A stretch of 64,000 nucleotides of DNA from positions 124,001 through 188,000 of the forward strand of contig JAPQWV010000680.1 of the NCBI GenBank assembly GCA_027422505.1, given 5' to 3'. A model generated the notes under the pieces. It searched no databases, was not told where the DNA came from, and saw only the letters and a list, made by a program, of their open reading frames with translations. Shown here piece after piece: positions 11,440-24,050 of the stretch; position 1 is the stretch's first letter, and every line of letters starts with the position of its first letter. This DNA comes from Craterostigma plantagineum. Its lineage: Eukaryota > Streptophyta > Magnoliopsida > Lamiales > Linderniaceae. A program made the position numbers and the translations under genes.

Positions 11440-12290
11440 CTGCAATAAAAGTAAAATATATTAGAACCATAGCCCTACTTGCGAAACCAATACAACTTGC
11501 GAAACCCTAGTTTGCGAAAACAATAGGTTGCAAAAACCCTAGTTGTCGAAATTGTTATTTCGGATGCTGTGTTTGCTAACGTGATTTCTAGGCATAGTTA
11601 AAGCCCTAACAGCTTCCACACCCCTAACAGCTATCGAAAATCCTAACAGCTATCGAAAACCCTAACATATAAGCACGGGACCCCTGCACCAGCGCATGGG
11701 ACCCAAGCTCTAGAGCGCGAGACCCATGACTTAGTGTTCGGGACCCATGCCCTGGGACTGCCCATGCACTGATGCGCGGGACCCCTGCACCAGCGCCTGG
11801 GGTCCTTGAACTGATGCCTGGGTCCCGTGCACTAGCGCACGGACCCGTGCTCCATTGCGCGCGCGCCCTGCACTGATGTGCGGGACCACAGCGCATGGGG
11901 ACCCTGAATTGATGCCCGGGTCCGTGCACTAGCTCGCGCGGACCCGTGCTCCATTGCGCGCGCGCGCTGTACTGATGTGCGGGACCCCAGCGCCAGCGTC
12001 TGGGGCCCTTGAACTGATGCCCGGGTCCCGTGCTCTAGCGCGCGGACCCGTGCACCAGTGTGCGCGGCCCATGCACCAGCGTGCGGGGACCGTGTAAACA
12101 TGCGCGGGGCCCCAGATCTACTGCATGGGGCCCTTGTGAATATATGTGCGGATTCCATGAAGCATGACCACGAGTTTCGTCTTTCCGACTGGAAATTCAA
12201 AATTCTCGTTGCCAAACATCACGTAATGACAAACTCACGTAATTTGGAGGGTAAAAATTCGTAATTCAAAAAGAAAAAACTTACTGTAAA
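11440..12290 (-). other. Putative 5' leader intron of the transposase gene
   Basis: On the minus strand a GTAAGTTTT donor near 12283 and the acceptor ending at 11440 would remove about 840 nt. That stretch contains the GC-rich block 11655-12145. A run of short TTGCGAAAC-type repeats sits at 11480-11550. Inference from splice consensus only. Confidence 0.35.
11655..12145. repeat. GC-rich module repeats, right block
   Basis: Repetition of GCGCGGGACCCCTGCACCAGCGC-type units, GGTCCCGTGCACTAGCGC and TGCTCCATTGCGCGCGCGC. It is the counterpart of the block at 3715-4420 on the other side of the element. Confidence 0.75.
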
Positions 12291-12584
12291 GAGTTAGAGC
12301 TGGGTTTTTCCTTCCAGACTTGTTTCGCAGACTTCGAGTTCGACTTAGTGACGAAAATGAGGCTGTGTTTTTCTTTAGAAACGATGAAGAAGAAAGGATG
12401 GATCGATCTGGGTTGGTATTAGTAATTATTACGTGCTGCTGTGCATTTAAATGGAGTTTCGTTTCTTTTATATATATACAGATTGTGTATGTCTATTTAT
12501 TTTTCTTTTTCTTTTATTTCTAGTTAATTAATCAAGGGTTTAAAGAACGATTAATTAAAATGAAGGCCATTGACCAAAAAAAAC

Positions 12585-12644
12585 GTCAACAAGGCTATTT
12601 ATTTAATATTGACTGAGTCAAGGACCATTTTTTTAAAAGACCCC
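12585..12644 (-). repeat. Right TIR of the MULE
   Basis: Reverse complement starts GGGGTCTTTTAAAAAAATGG and aligns with the left TIR. It is followed directly by the duplicated target. Confidence 0.8.
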
Positions 12645-12653
12645 GTTGAATCC
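12645..12653. repeat. 9-bp target-site duplication, right copy
   Basis: GTTGAATCC, identical to 3355-3363. Confidence 0.9.
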
Positions 12654-12688
12654 CTTATATATATAATCCGTTATGAAAAAAAGAAGAT

Positions 12689-15600
12689 TTTAGGCTTTAT
12701 ATGGTTACCGAATTGATTATGTGTCGCTGACTAAAAAGAAAAGAAGGTACGAAAATTCCTCTTTATTTCGGGTTAATTATGTTTCAGTCCTCAATTCTTG
12801 TTTGAAACGTGTTTTTGGGACTGAAATCAAAATCGGAACATTTTATTTTGCACGGTGACCAAAAACAAGTTTAATTGAACTGTTGAACAGATACGGAAGG
12901 AAGCGCACGGTTCTAAGGATGTTGTTCCAAGTCGGAGGTCAGGGGACGCGGCCGACGTTCTTCGAGATGGCCGCCGCTCAGCAGCTGCCGTCGAGCCTAC
13001 GAGCCGCCCTCACATACTGTCTTGGCGTACGACATACATATTGCTCTTGCTTGTGTCTGTGTGTGTGTTTTAGCTTTTTGTAATTTTGTTTTAATTTGGA
13101 GGAATATTGCGATGCACGTTTAAGGTGTTCGCATTGAGAAGACCTTTCGTCCACAAAATCCTAGACTACGAGGATGAGTGTTTTGCTCTATTGATGCTTG
13201 TGCTCGAAACTCACAGCTTGCGCACCACAGGTCAGTAGCATTAGCGTCGTGTTTGTGCAATTCGTTGCCCAACCGAGGTAAAAAAAATTGATTGTGTTTG
13301 ATTTCTTTAGAAGCTTCATTCGCGGAGTCCTTGTATGGATTGAGGAGAAGAGCTGTTCGGGTTAGGATAAAGAAGAGTGGTTCAGTATCTGTAGATGACA
13401 TCGAACACACTGGTTTGCGGAAGCGTCAGAAAGTACTCTCTGTTGCGTTTATGGTGAGAAAGTTTTTTAAAGTTGCAACATTTTCTCTGTTTGGGGCTTT
13501 TGATTTAACTGTTAATGTCGACGCTGATGAGGTGTTTGCTTAAATAGACTCATCCAATGTTTGTCTGCGCAAGTTAAATTTGTGAGATATCATGTACGAC
13601 TTTCGGGCTTAAATAATTACTGGAGTTCCTTGAAGTTGTCTACATTTATTTAATGTGATGTGCATTTGTAAATCATTTGTTAGTGAACTTTCAGGTTCTT
13701 TTTCCGTATCTGAAGTCAAAACTCCAATCAATCTACAATAAGGAAAGGGAAGCTACTCTCCGTGCTAGTCTATGGGGAGATGGTGGCGAGGGGTTTGGTG
13801 GCACTGACTATGGTGGAGATGATTACTCTTTTGAGTCTAGAGAAAACTCAGCTGTTGAGCCGTCGGATAGATCACGTCTAGCCAAGAAGCTGCAGAAGAT
13901 TGTAGGTGCTTGTTACCCATGGATACATGCTGGAAGTGAAGGTCCATGTAGAATAGTTATATTCTTCTAAGTTATGGGATTCTTGTTTATAATGAAGAAT
14001 TTTGAAATGCCTTTGGATGCTTGTGATGGGGGAGTAAACTACCGTCAGTTTCCTTCTGACATATTTTCCGGCCATGGCTACATGTCTGTTTTTTTCACAG
14101 GATTTTCTTTCGCTTACCAGCTCTTGTATTTGTTGGATGCCACTGGATTCTACTCTCTGGGATTACATGCCCTTGGCATTCATGTCTGCCGTGCCACTGG
14201 ACAGGAGCTGGTAACTAATTTATTTTAACTTTAAAATCCCTGATTGAGGTTTTGAAAATAGTTAGTTTGAATATCAGCCTTGATATTTATACGGTGTATG
14301 TTTGGATACTACTAATACTTTGATCTTCTGAAATGTTCATCCATGGATTTTCTTTGGTTCTGACGATCTTCTGAGTGTACTTTATGTGGAGTTTTGTGAT
14401 TTGATTCTTCTCGAAAATAAATACATTCTATTTGTCATTTTAAGCTCAATTTTATAGTATTTCCTTCTTGATTATATAATTACCCATTGCTCCTTATATC
14501 AAGTGTTGTAAGCATATAAACTTTGTGGTGCGAGGTAGATGGATACTTCATCGCGAATTTCAAAAATAAGGAGCCGTGAACGCGAGAGGCTCCGTGGCCC
14601 CCCCTGGCTAAAGGTGAAATTATTCCATTTAAATGTTCACAACATGCTAATACTGATACTGAACATCCATTTATTGTTAACTGTCCCTTTTGCATCTCAG
14701 GCAGTACAAGGTGGACTGCTCAGCTGTGCATATGCAGTTCTTGATTATGCTCAGACTGGTCTGATTGCTGCAGTTTTTATCTTTAAAGAAAGTCCTCTAA
14801 ACCCTACTTTACTCTTTGATGCCGAAACAGTTTTAGGTCCTCAAATTTCACGCGTGGTCGTATGGAGGATTTAAATATCTACACACATATTGATCTTATT
14901 GATTTGAAAATTTTTTTATTTGCATGTATTTAATATGTATTTCACCAACTTGCAGATGATGGAATGGTGGTATCAGTCTGCAGAAGAAAGAATGTCTGCT
15001 CCTACTGTGTATCCACCTCCACCGCCACCTCCTCCTCCAAAGGTCAATTTTTTGATTGAATGCATATATCAATTATACTTCCATTATATTAAGGCTTGCT
15101 AATCACAATATTTGTGACTTTTGAGACAATTTTCATTCGCATTACATACATGTATTCATCGAAAAGTCTTTGCACACTATTAATTAGATAAAGGAAAATC
15201 CTGCGCTAGGATTTTGTTATGGCTTCGCAAGATCTTCGTTCTTGAAATTTGATTGTGGTGAATTAAAACTTTTAAGCAGGTCGCTGATGAAGGGATTCCC
15301 CTTCCGCCAGATAAAACTCTGTGCCCAATATGCTCGGAAAAGCGGCTGAATCCCTCAGTATTAGCCTCGTCGGGATTCGTTTTCTGCTATACTTGTATAT
15401 TTAAATATGTCAATCAGGTAACACTTTTTTTTTTCAACTTCTGCACTTATCCCTTCTTCTGTATCTCTCCTTTTATATATATGTACACATTTAATACGTA
15501 TTTTTATTGTTAACAGTACAAGCGCTGTCCAGTTACACTAATGCCCGCATCAGTGGATCAGATTAGGAGACTCTTCCATGACATGTAGCAATGTTGCACT

Positions 15601-16008
15601 AATCTTGATACATTTAATTAAACGAGTAAGGTATTTTCGTATTTCATATCCTATCTATATCATTCCCCTTATCATTGCATATTTTTCTCTCTTTCCCCCT
15701 TTCATTATATATGTAATCGACTGACTCGTAGAAGTTTGTGTATCTTTTTGAGTTCTATAAGATGGTATTGCTCCTGGATTGTGGAAAAGTGGGGGGCAAC
15801 CCTTATCTTTACGCTAAAGCAAAACCTCAAAAGCGCACAGCTTTTCTCGAAAGAGTTTCATAATTAAGGTTAGTGCAACAAGCATTGAGTTTGCAGTGTT
15901 GGTAACACTTACACTTTTGTTTTCGTTGGTCTTTTTAGTTAATTTTAAATTTTAATGTGTTGATGATATACGTTGCATATGTGAATTAATGTCCTCACGT
16001 TTAATACA
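12689..16008. repeat. Segmental duplication, copy 1 (PEX12 segment)
   Basis: About 3.3 kb that reappears at 23824-26999, including promoter, exons, introns and about 400 bp downstream of PEX12. Similarity starts at TTTAGGCTTT (12689) and fades after CCTCACGTTTAAT (near 16005). This copy keeps the intact gene. Confidence 0.92.
12919..15588 (+). CDS. PEX12: Peroxin-12, peroxisomal RING-finger import protein
   Basis: PEX12 is a peroxisomal membrane RING protein that acts with PEX2 and PEX10 in recycling the import receptor PEX5. Ten exons are placed by homology and splice sites: 12919-13026, 13125-13230, 13311-13453, 13695-13941, 14101-14210, 14539-14613, 14701-about 14787, 14956-15042, 15280-15417, 15517-15588. 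They give about 390 residues, close to the plant family size. The start MLFQVGGQGTRPTFFEMAAA is the conserved N-terminus. The Pex2/12 membrane region includes SFAYQLLYLLDATGFYSLGL. A proline run (YPPPPPPPPPK) precedes a one-zinc RING (CPIC...CYTC...CPVT) typical of PEX12. Oddity: exon 7 lacks a GT directly after the conserved IFK (14787). An in-frame extension to a GTATGG donor at 14860 is possible. Otherwise intact. Confidence 0.93.
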
Positions 16009-16529
16009 ATAGAATTACTAATAATAATAATAAACATTGTTCGTTTAATGGTAAAATAATCAAATTTCCCTTAACAATGAATTTGTGAATAGCGTGCGCT
16101 ATATGCATAATATATAGCAAGTCAAATCTAAACTGCGGCGAGTCTAACGTTGAATCTAATTCAACGGTACTCTTCCGTTACCAAGTCATTGAACGTTGAT
16201 ATAATACTATATTAAATATTCTTGAAATTCAAATGTAAAATCAGGTGGATACATACGGCAAATAAAAACCCATTACGCCGAATAGTAAAGAATCGATATA
16301 AAAATCCGTAGAACATGATGATATTGATAAGTAACGACACAGAGGAAGAATATACAGCTTAGGATGACGAAGATGGGACACATCTCTTTAGAAAGGGAAA
16401 CAGAGAATATATTCCTTTCTTTTCTCCATCTATTGAAGCAATGCGCATAAAAGACAAATCTTTCTACTCTACATGAAAGTCACCTTTCAACTAATATCAC
16501 TTAATAATAACCAAACCGTACGTAGTAGC
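15589..16529. other. PEX12 downstream region, no gene seen
   Basis: 3' flanking sequence of PEX12 to about 16008 (duplicated), then about 500 bp of AT-rich intergenic DNA up to the hAT target site. I see no ORF or RNA gene. Confidence 0.6.
16522..16529. repeat. 8-bp TSD of hAT, left
   Basis: GTAGTAGC, repeated at 17409-17416; 8 bp is the hAT signature. Confidence 0.85.
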
Positions 16530-17408
16530 TAGGGGTGGGCACAGTTCGGTAAACCGACCGAACCGACCGAATTACCGAAATTTCGGTACGTACCGAATAC
16601 CGAACAAAAAATTCGGTTCGGTATTCGGTTTTAAAATTCTGAAATTTCGGTAATTCGGTTCGGTACAAGAGTTTTTGTTCGGTATATTCGGTATATCGAA
16701 TTACCGATTAAGAATATAATATATTAAATATACAGCCCAACAATTATAACACAGCAGCCCAATAATAATAACACATCACAATAATTATTTCATAGCCCAG
16801 TAACATACAGCCCAATTAGGGTTTTATACTTCTTCCTTCCACATACTACAGGAATCTAAATAACCTCACCTCATCCCTCAGACAACCCCAGAAAGCCATC
16901 GTCACAGACTTCATCACCTCCATTCAGTCATCCTCGGCCGCCAAGACTACTACCCAAACGCCGCCGTCCGTCGCTGCCCATCGTTCTCTCTCTTCTTAGG
17001 CTGACAAATCTTAGACGAAGCCTACTGGGAAAATCTTCACCGACAAATAGATCCAAGAGCTGGCCTCCAAGGGCGAGCTTGAAAACGCCATCAACGTCGT
17101 CCTAACCTCCTCCGACGTCGCCGTCGACGGCTTCTGCATGAATCGGTGCAGGACCCACGGCTCCAAGGCTGGAATCGCAAAGAAGAAGGGGACAAGAGCA
17201 CCAAATTTGCTATGCAAACTTAATTTTTTTTTGTTAAACTCGGTATTTCGGTAAATAACCGAAAATTACCGAAAAACTTTCGGTTTTACCGAAACCGAAC
17301 CGATTAAGTTCGGTTCGGTATTCGGTTCTTAATATCGTCGAACCGAAATTTCGGTTAACCGAAATTTCGGTTCGGTTCGGTACGGTTCGTACCGAACGCC
17401 CACCCCTA
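16530..17408. mobile_element. Non-autonomous hAT element, 879 bp, with captured gene piece
   Basis: Ends are TAGGGGTGGGC and GCCCACCCCTA, flanked by exact 8-bp duplications GTAGTAGC. The subterminal 150-180 bp at each end are packed with TTCGGT/ACCGAA motifs in both orientations, as expected for hAT transposase-binding regions. No transposase is present. The centre (about 16885-17215) is derived from a host gene. Confidence 0.88.
16885..17216 (+). pseudogene. EXORDIUM-like (phosphate-induced protein 1) fragment inside hAT
   Basis: The frame reads QKAIVTDFITSIQ..., then after a frameshift QILDEAY and GKIFTDK, a TAG, then [20 protein letters not shown] and [19 protein letters not shown]. The order and wording match the middle of EXORDIUM/PHI-1 cell-wall proteins (..LTDKQI.ELASKG....[23 protein letters not shown]). 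Two stops and a frameshift exclude function. It has no introns and no flanking parts of the gene, so it looks like sequence captured by the transposon. Frames were read by eye. Confidence 0.75.
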
Positions 17409-17416
17409 GTAGTAGC
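17409..17416. repeat. 8-bp TSD of hAT, right
   Basis: GTAGTAGC, identical to the left copy. Confidence 0.85.
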
Positions 17417-17462
17417 TCGATAGTTTTAATCTAATTGAAAGCTAATACGTTATTATAATAGT

Positions 17463-17850
17463 GGGGATTTTTAAGTAAATGGCCTTTGAAGTGGTCAACG
17501 TTAAAAAAGTAGCCTCCAAATGAAAAATGACTTTAATGCACTTATGGGCGGGACTGTCATATAGCACAGTCTCATGCCCAATATGTGCGGGTCTCATGCG
17601 CCTATGCTGTGCAGCAATGGGCGGGGCCTCTGCTTGCATGAGTGGGACCTCTGCTATATAGCACAGGTCCCATGCCCACCCACCCTAGTGCGGTCCCGAT
17701 TTAACATATTGGATTTTACTGTGGAAAAAAAAGACACCGTATAAAAAGACGAAAATACCCTTAAATTGAAGGCTACTTTTAAAAGTTAGAATCGACGAGA
17801 CTATTTTTCTAAAGCCGATCGAGTCCAGGGCTATTTTTTGAAAAGACCAT
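17463..17850. mobile_element. Short non-autonomous MULE derivative (about 390 bp)
   Basis: The left end GGGGATTTTTAAGTAAATGGCC continues with GTCAACGTTAAAAAAGTAGCCTCC, nearly the same as the left TIR of the 9.3-kb MULE. The reverse complement of the right end (GGTCTTTTCAAAAAATAGCCC) is its inverted partner. The inside holds GGGCGGGACTGTC, GCACAGGTCCCATGCCC and similar GC-rich modules seen in the large element. No ORF and no clean 9-bp duplication found. Confidence 0.65.
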
Positions 17851-18794
17851 ATTGGAGTGTCTTAAACTGGTGATGTTATACATAGTTATGTACGTACTAC
17901 TAAAGCGAAAACGCTTTACTTGGGTTTTCCTTCCCAAGAAAACAACTCGCCACTGAAAGTTGAAGGGATTTTGTGATCTGTATTGTCGGGTTAATGGCTT
18001 ATTTTTGTTTGCAAGCGTTGGCCTTTTTCGAGTAAAATACTTACAAAGTTCTCAACTTCCCAATGCAGCATTGTCTCTCTTAAGCTTATTATCTCTCTGT
18101 CTTGTCTCTGTTTCTTTTTCTGGGCTCAGAAAAACACAGTGAGAAAAATCTGGTCTTTTATTGTTTGTCCGAACAAGGTGTCCTTAGGTGGTGGTCCAAT
18201 TATTTCCCTTGGCGCTTTTCTGGTTCGTTTTCTTCCTTTTTCTTTCTTATTCTCAGCAGTCCCTTTCCTCTCCGAGTTGTCTCGGAATTTCTTCCTTTTT
18301 CTTTTCTGTTCGAAGTTTTTGTATTTTTTGGTGCGTGTTGCTTGCAAGTTGTTCTCTGGCTGAATATTCAGGAAACGTATGGCTTTTGCATGTTTTCTTT
18401 TTTTTTGTGTACTGTTTATTCGCTTTTCTTTCATCTTATTTCTTCTCAAATACCATTCCCTTTTGCAGCAGTGGCCTGGTAATAATTGCTCAGTAATTCG
18501 TTGCTAATAACGAAGCTTTAATCACTTATGTTTTCTTGAGTTTTTCTATTGTAAGAACATAAGTTTTTTTTTCTTTTCCTTCAAATTATACCCAACATTA
18601 CATCTGTTGACAGGCAAGACTTGTTGTCTTAAGGAAGAAAGACTCTTTTCATGTGATTACAGTTGAAAGGTGGTTGAGACAGAAGCAAATGAACATGAAC
18701 ATGTCATCTCTTTCCAAGTACTGCAATCGTCATTAGGTAAAGAGAAGAGAGAAACAAAGAAAAACAAACAAACAAACAAAAGAAAAGAAAAAAA
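17851..18794 (+). promoter_or_regulatory. Promoter and 5' leader of the fucosyltransferase gene
   Basis: No coding sequence. Pyrimidine-rich stretches (18050-18480) and an AG acceptor-like site before GCAAGACTTG near 18612 suggest a spliced leader. A purine-rich AAACAAACAAAC run lies just before the ATG. Confidence 0.4.
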
Positions 18795-21694
18795 ATGGAG
18801 GCAACGACAGCAGTAAATCACAAGTCCTTAGAGAGAGCAGTCTCGCAGAAAGCTTATCAGATGAGTATCTCCTTCCCATGTCGTATCTGTGTAATGGGAT
18901 TCTTCTGTGGTATTTGCTTAACCACTCTTTTCATGGCTGCTCTAACCTCCTTCGACGTTGGCTCCTTGCTCGTAAGCAGCAGTAAGTCTTCTTCTTGGCC
19001 AAATTTCTTCCGACAAAGAAAAAAACTAAAGATTCGTTTTTTAACTTCTGCTTTGATCCTTTACAGATGCCCCATGCCGAGGATGCAATAACAAATTACT
19101 CAAAGCAGAAGAAAAAGTCACCCATTACCCTTCCGAGAATAGCATAGCTCAAAAAATGGAAGAAAAGGTCTCCACACTATACTCAGAATGGAGCAAGTCA
19201 CTCAGCAAATCCATGAACATTCCTCCCAGAGCCCCTCACTTGGAGAACTGCAAGGAAACCGTCGAACTAAATCTACGCCGCGACCAACGAATTCACAACG
19301 ATACCTTCCCTCCATGGACGATATGGAAAGGAAGGCTCGGCGAGCTATCATCATCATCGAACGATTTCGAGCAGCTGAAACGGTATAGGAATCGAATGAT
19401 CTCCCAAGGATCTTATCCTCCATGGGTTAAGTGCCTACTTTCCTACTATTACAACAATCATATATTCTGGGATCTTTTTGCCTTCGAAGAATGCTTATAT
19501 GAATTGGGCCCTTTTCTCAGGTCGAAGGCGCCGACGGGGATAACTACCCATTAACGAGAAAAGCGCAGAGGGACATATGGCTTCATCAGCACCCATTAAA
19601 CTGCAGAGGTTCGAACGTTAAGTTTCTCTTAGCAGATTGGGAGAGATTGCCCGGGTTTGGCATCGGCGCGCAGATTGCTGGGATGTGCGGCCTTCTCGCC
19701 ATCGCCGTTAAAGAAAATCGGGTTTTAGTTACGAACTACTTCAACAGAGCAGATCACGACGGTTGCAAAGGTAGTTAAAGACTTTCGCCTTGATATTCAA
19801 GCCTACGTTTTCTCGGGACGAATCTTTAATAGAAGAAAAGATGTTTTTTATTTGTAATGCTCGTTTTTTTTTGGAAGGCTCGTCGAGATCGAGGTGGTCG
19901 TGCTATTTCTTTCCCGAGACTTCGGAGGAATGTCGGGAACGTGCTTTGGAGCTTGTTGGGGACGGGATGGCGGTGGCGAAGGGCGTAATAACGGTGAAGG
20001 AAAACTACACTTCGAAGGAGATATGGTCGGGACCGATACCTAGGTAAGTTTTTTTATTATGTAATAACACTTGTCGAAGGTTTTTTCTCCGAGAAAGAGA
20101 GTTGCTTTTAACTTTATTTCGAATTCCCAGAGTTTGGGGAAGTCCGTGCAGCGTAATGCAGCCGACTACTCAGATCGGCGGTCGATTGTTGGTCCACCAT
20201 CGCAAGATGGACCGTAGGTGGTGGCGAGCTCAGGTAGGTAGACGCGTTTTAATATTCGTATACGGTTTGGTTTAACTGGATTTTTGTCGTCTCGTAAGTT
20301 ACGAGGCGGCACTTTCAGGACACCCAACTTATGAGATTGCAGTGTAAGGAAACTGATTTTTTTTTCAAAATTGAAGAAATTTAAGGGGACTTACAAGGTC
20401 GTAAACCTAATTCTTTGTCGGAAATTTGATATGTGATACCCCACGTGGCTAAACCATGAGTTGGTATCCTCGATTGTCACGCAGGATCTATGTCCAACTA
20501 AGGACACAATTCAATTTCCGACGCATTATGCCCTTTAAATTGCTTCTTTGAAAGTCAGCGTCCTTAAATTGCAAACTCGGCCACCTAGTTTACACACATA
20601 CACGCATGGAGAGATTAAATTATGAAATTAGTCATTTGAATGTAATTCTCAGGCGGTTCGTTATCTAATGAGGTTTCAATCGGAATACACGTGCAGCCTG
20701 ATGAACACTGCAAGGCACGAAGCGTTCGGGCGAGAGGCTGCGAGGATTGTCCTCGAGGGAGATACAACAACATCTAAGGTTTCGTTCGTCAAAAGCCCGA
20801 AATTTATACGACTTTACCGCCAAATACATTATATTAAAATCCGTTCTTCCTAGTCAGGATTTTAACCAAGAGAGGAGTTCCGAAATTGAAAGGTACGCAT
20901 GGTCGAACAGCAAGCCGTGGATCCCACGTCCCATGCTGAGCATGCACGTAAGGATGGGAGACAAAGCTTGCGAGATGGAAGTCGTCGGGTTCGAAGAGTA
21001 CATGAAATTAGGTAATATGTTAAGGAAAAGGTTTCCCCACCTCCGACACATATGGCTTTCGACGGAAATGCAGGTGTGTTCTTTAATGTATAGAATTAAG
21101 ATATGATACGCTCCATACAAAGCTCATGCTTTTAGGAAAAGTGATTACTCAACATTATATCAGAGCTCAGAGATCAAATATGAGTATGAATCCTCACGGC
21201 TACACGTTTAAGAAAAACACGTCTAAGGCTATATAATGAAATCTTCCTAAACGTAAGGGAATGTGTTGGAAATAAAAATTGAAGTTTAAAATATGACACA
21301 CTTCCTACAAGCTTAAGCTTATAGGTGAAATGGCCGGTCAACATGTTAATATTGAATGTGTTCCTTATACAAGCTTATTGTTACTAAACATGCCTTTTTT
21401 TTGCGAATATCTTAGGATGTAATCGATCGCTCGAAGTCCTACAAAAGCTGGAGATTTTACTACACGCACGTAACGCGACAAAGGGACACCAGTACTATGG
21501 CGAGTTACGAGGCGAAGCTCGGGAGGGAGACGAGCACAAATTATCCGATGGTCAACTTTTTGATGGCCTCGGAGGCCGATTTTTTCGTCGGGGCTTTGGG
21601 GTCGACGTGGTGCTTTCTCATCGACGGGATGAGAAACACGGGAGGTAAGGTCATGTCTGGTTATTTGAGCGTCAACAAGGATAGATTTTGGTAG
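18795..21694 (+). CDS. GT23/FUT8-like fucosyltransferase family protein, type II membrane
   Basis: Plant member of the alpha-1,6-fucosyltransferase/NodZ-like superfamily (often annotated O-fucosyltransferase family). The donor would be GDP-fucose in the Golgi; the acceptor is unknown for plant members. Eight exons join in phase to 561 residues: 18795-18981, 19067-19425, 19521-19770, 19878-20043, 20131-20233, 20653-20778, 20858-21073, 21416-21694. A short cytosolic tail is followed by one membrane segment (residues about 31-53, ICVMGFFCGICLTTLFMAAL), then a Cys-rich stem and the catalytic domain. Motifs are SMHVRMGDKACEME, equivalent to the HVRRTDK donor-binding motif, and NFLMASEADFFVGALGSTWC, equivalent to the SEADxxVGTxSS motif. 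The frame is intact. No second copy remains beside the second PEX12/TPI copies. Confidence 0.85.
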
Positions 21695-22238
21695 GTAAAG
21701 AAATCCGAACTTCCGTTCCGAATTCTCGGGTTTTCGTTATGTACATGATTTCTCTGTACAGTCTTATAAGTTGCAGATTTTATTTGTATATAATCATCAT
21801 CTTCAATTCAAGGATGTTCATGCAAAAACTATACTATGACATTTAGGGTGATTGTATATGTATTCGGTTATTCTATCGAATATTTGTATTATTTTAACTA
21901 TTATCACTCTAAAACTGATAGTTACGTTATTTTTTTGAATATATACTCATGTGGTTATAATAATTTATAAAACAATTATAATAAGAATTTATAACCTCGG
22001 CTTACTCACATTTTGTTAATGAAAAGCTCCAAGCGCATGCTCCATGTTATTCCAATCTCCAGCGTAATTGCTGACGTAATAAATAAAAATTCCCAATTAT
22101 AAAATATGGAATATTTAATCAACACTCACACAAAGCACTACATAAAGAGGGTCACCAGCTTACTCATCCAACGCAAAAAAAAAAAGGATTTTATTCCGTG
22201 TGATAATCCTCGTCCTTATCGAAGTGAGGCAAAAAACA
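21695..22238 (+). promoter_or_regulatory. Intergenic region and TPI copy 1 promoter
   Basis: 543 bp of AT-rich sequence without ORF. A TATA-like region is not obvious. The last 60 bp (from AAGGATTTTATTCC at 22184) are the leader shared with TPI copy 2. The upstream part has no counterpart at copy 2. Confidence 0.5.
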
Positions 22239-23851
<1,613 letters not shown>

Positions 23852-24050
23852 TAATGTCTCGCTAACTGAAAAAGAAAAAAAGGTACGAAATTCTTCTTTA
23901 TTTCGGGTTAATTATGTTCAGTCCTCAATTCTTGTTTGAAACGTGTTTTTGGGACTGAAATCAAAATCAGCACATTTATTTAGCGGTGACCAAAAACGAA
24001 GTTTAATTGAACTGTTGAACAGATACGGAAGGAAGCGCACGGTTCTAAGG

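Larger units (their letters stand above)
3364..12644. mobile_element. Complete 9.3-kb MULE with Ulp1-like gene and transposase
   Basis: The ends form imperfect terminal inverted repeats. 3364-3423 (GGATTATTTAAAAAAATGGCC...) matches the reverse complement of 12585-12644 (GGGGTCTTTTAAAAAAATGG...) at roughly three quarters of positions by eye. Perfect 9-bp direct repeats flank both ends. Inside, a C48 protease gene on + and a MuDR-type transposase gene on - converge. Plant MULEs that carry a Ulp1-like gene are a known class (KI-MULE/Kaonashi type). GC-rich repeat blocks at 3715-4420, 7735-8165, 8740-8985 and 11655-12145 share GCACGGGTCCC-like modules. The transposase has one nonsense codon, so this copy probably cannot move on its own. 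Confidence 0.9.

Noticed and set aside
12770..12880. Short MITE-like sequence in the PEX12 upstream region
   Set aside because: GTTTCAGTCCTCAATTC and GGGACTGAAATC look like a small inverted repeat and are present in both copies, but neither clear ends nor a target duplication could be set.
17463..17850. Clean 9-bp target duplication for the mini-MULE
   Set aside because: Best candidate flanks (ATAATAGTG and ATTGGAGTG) agree at only six of nine bases, so I do not claim one.
18102..18496. Several hydrophobic reading frames upstream of the fucosyltransferase
   Set aside because: They come from a T-rich leader and intron with all three frames open. No initiation context or homology; treated as 5' leader.
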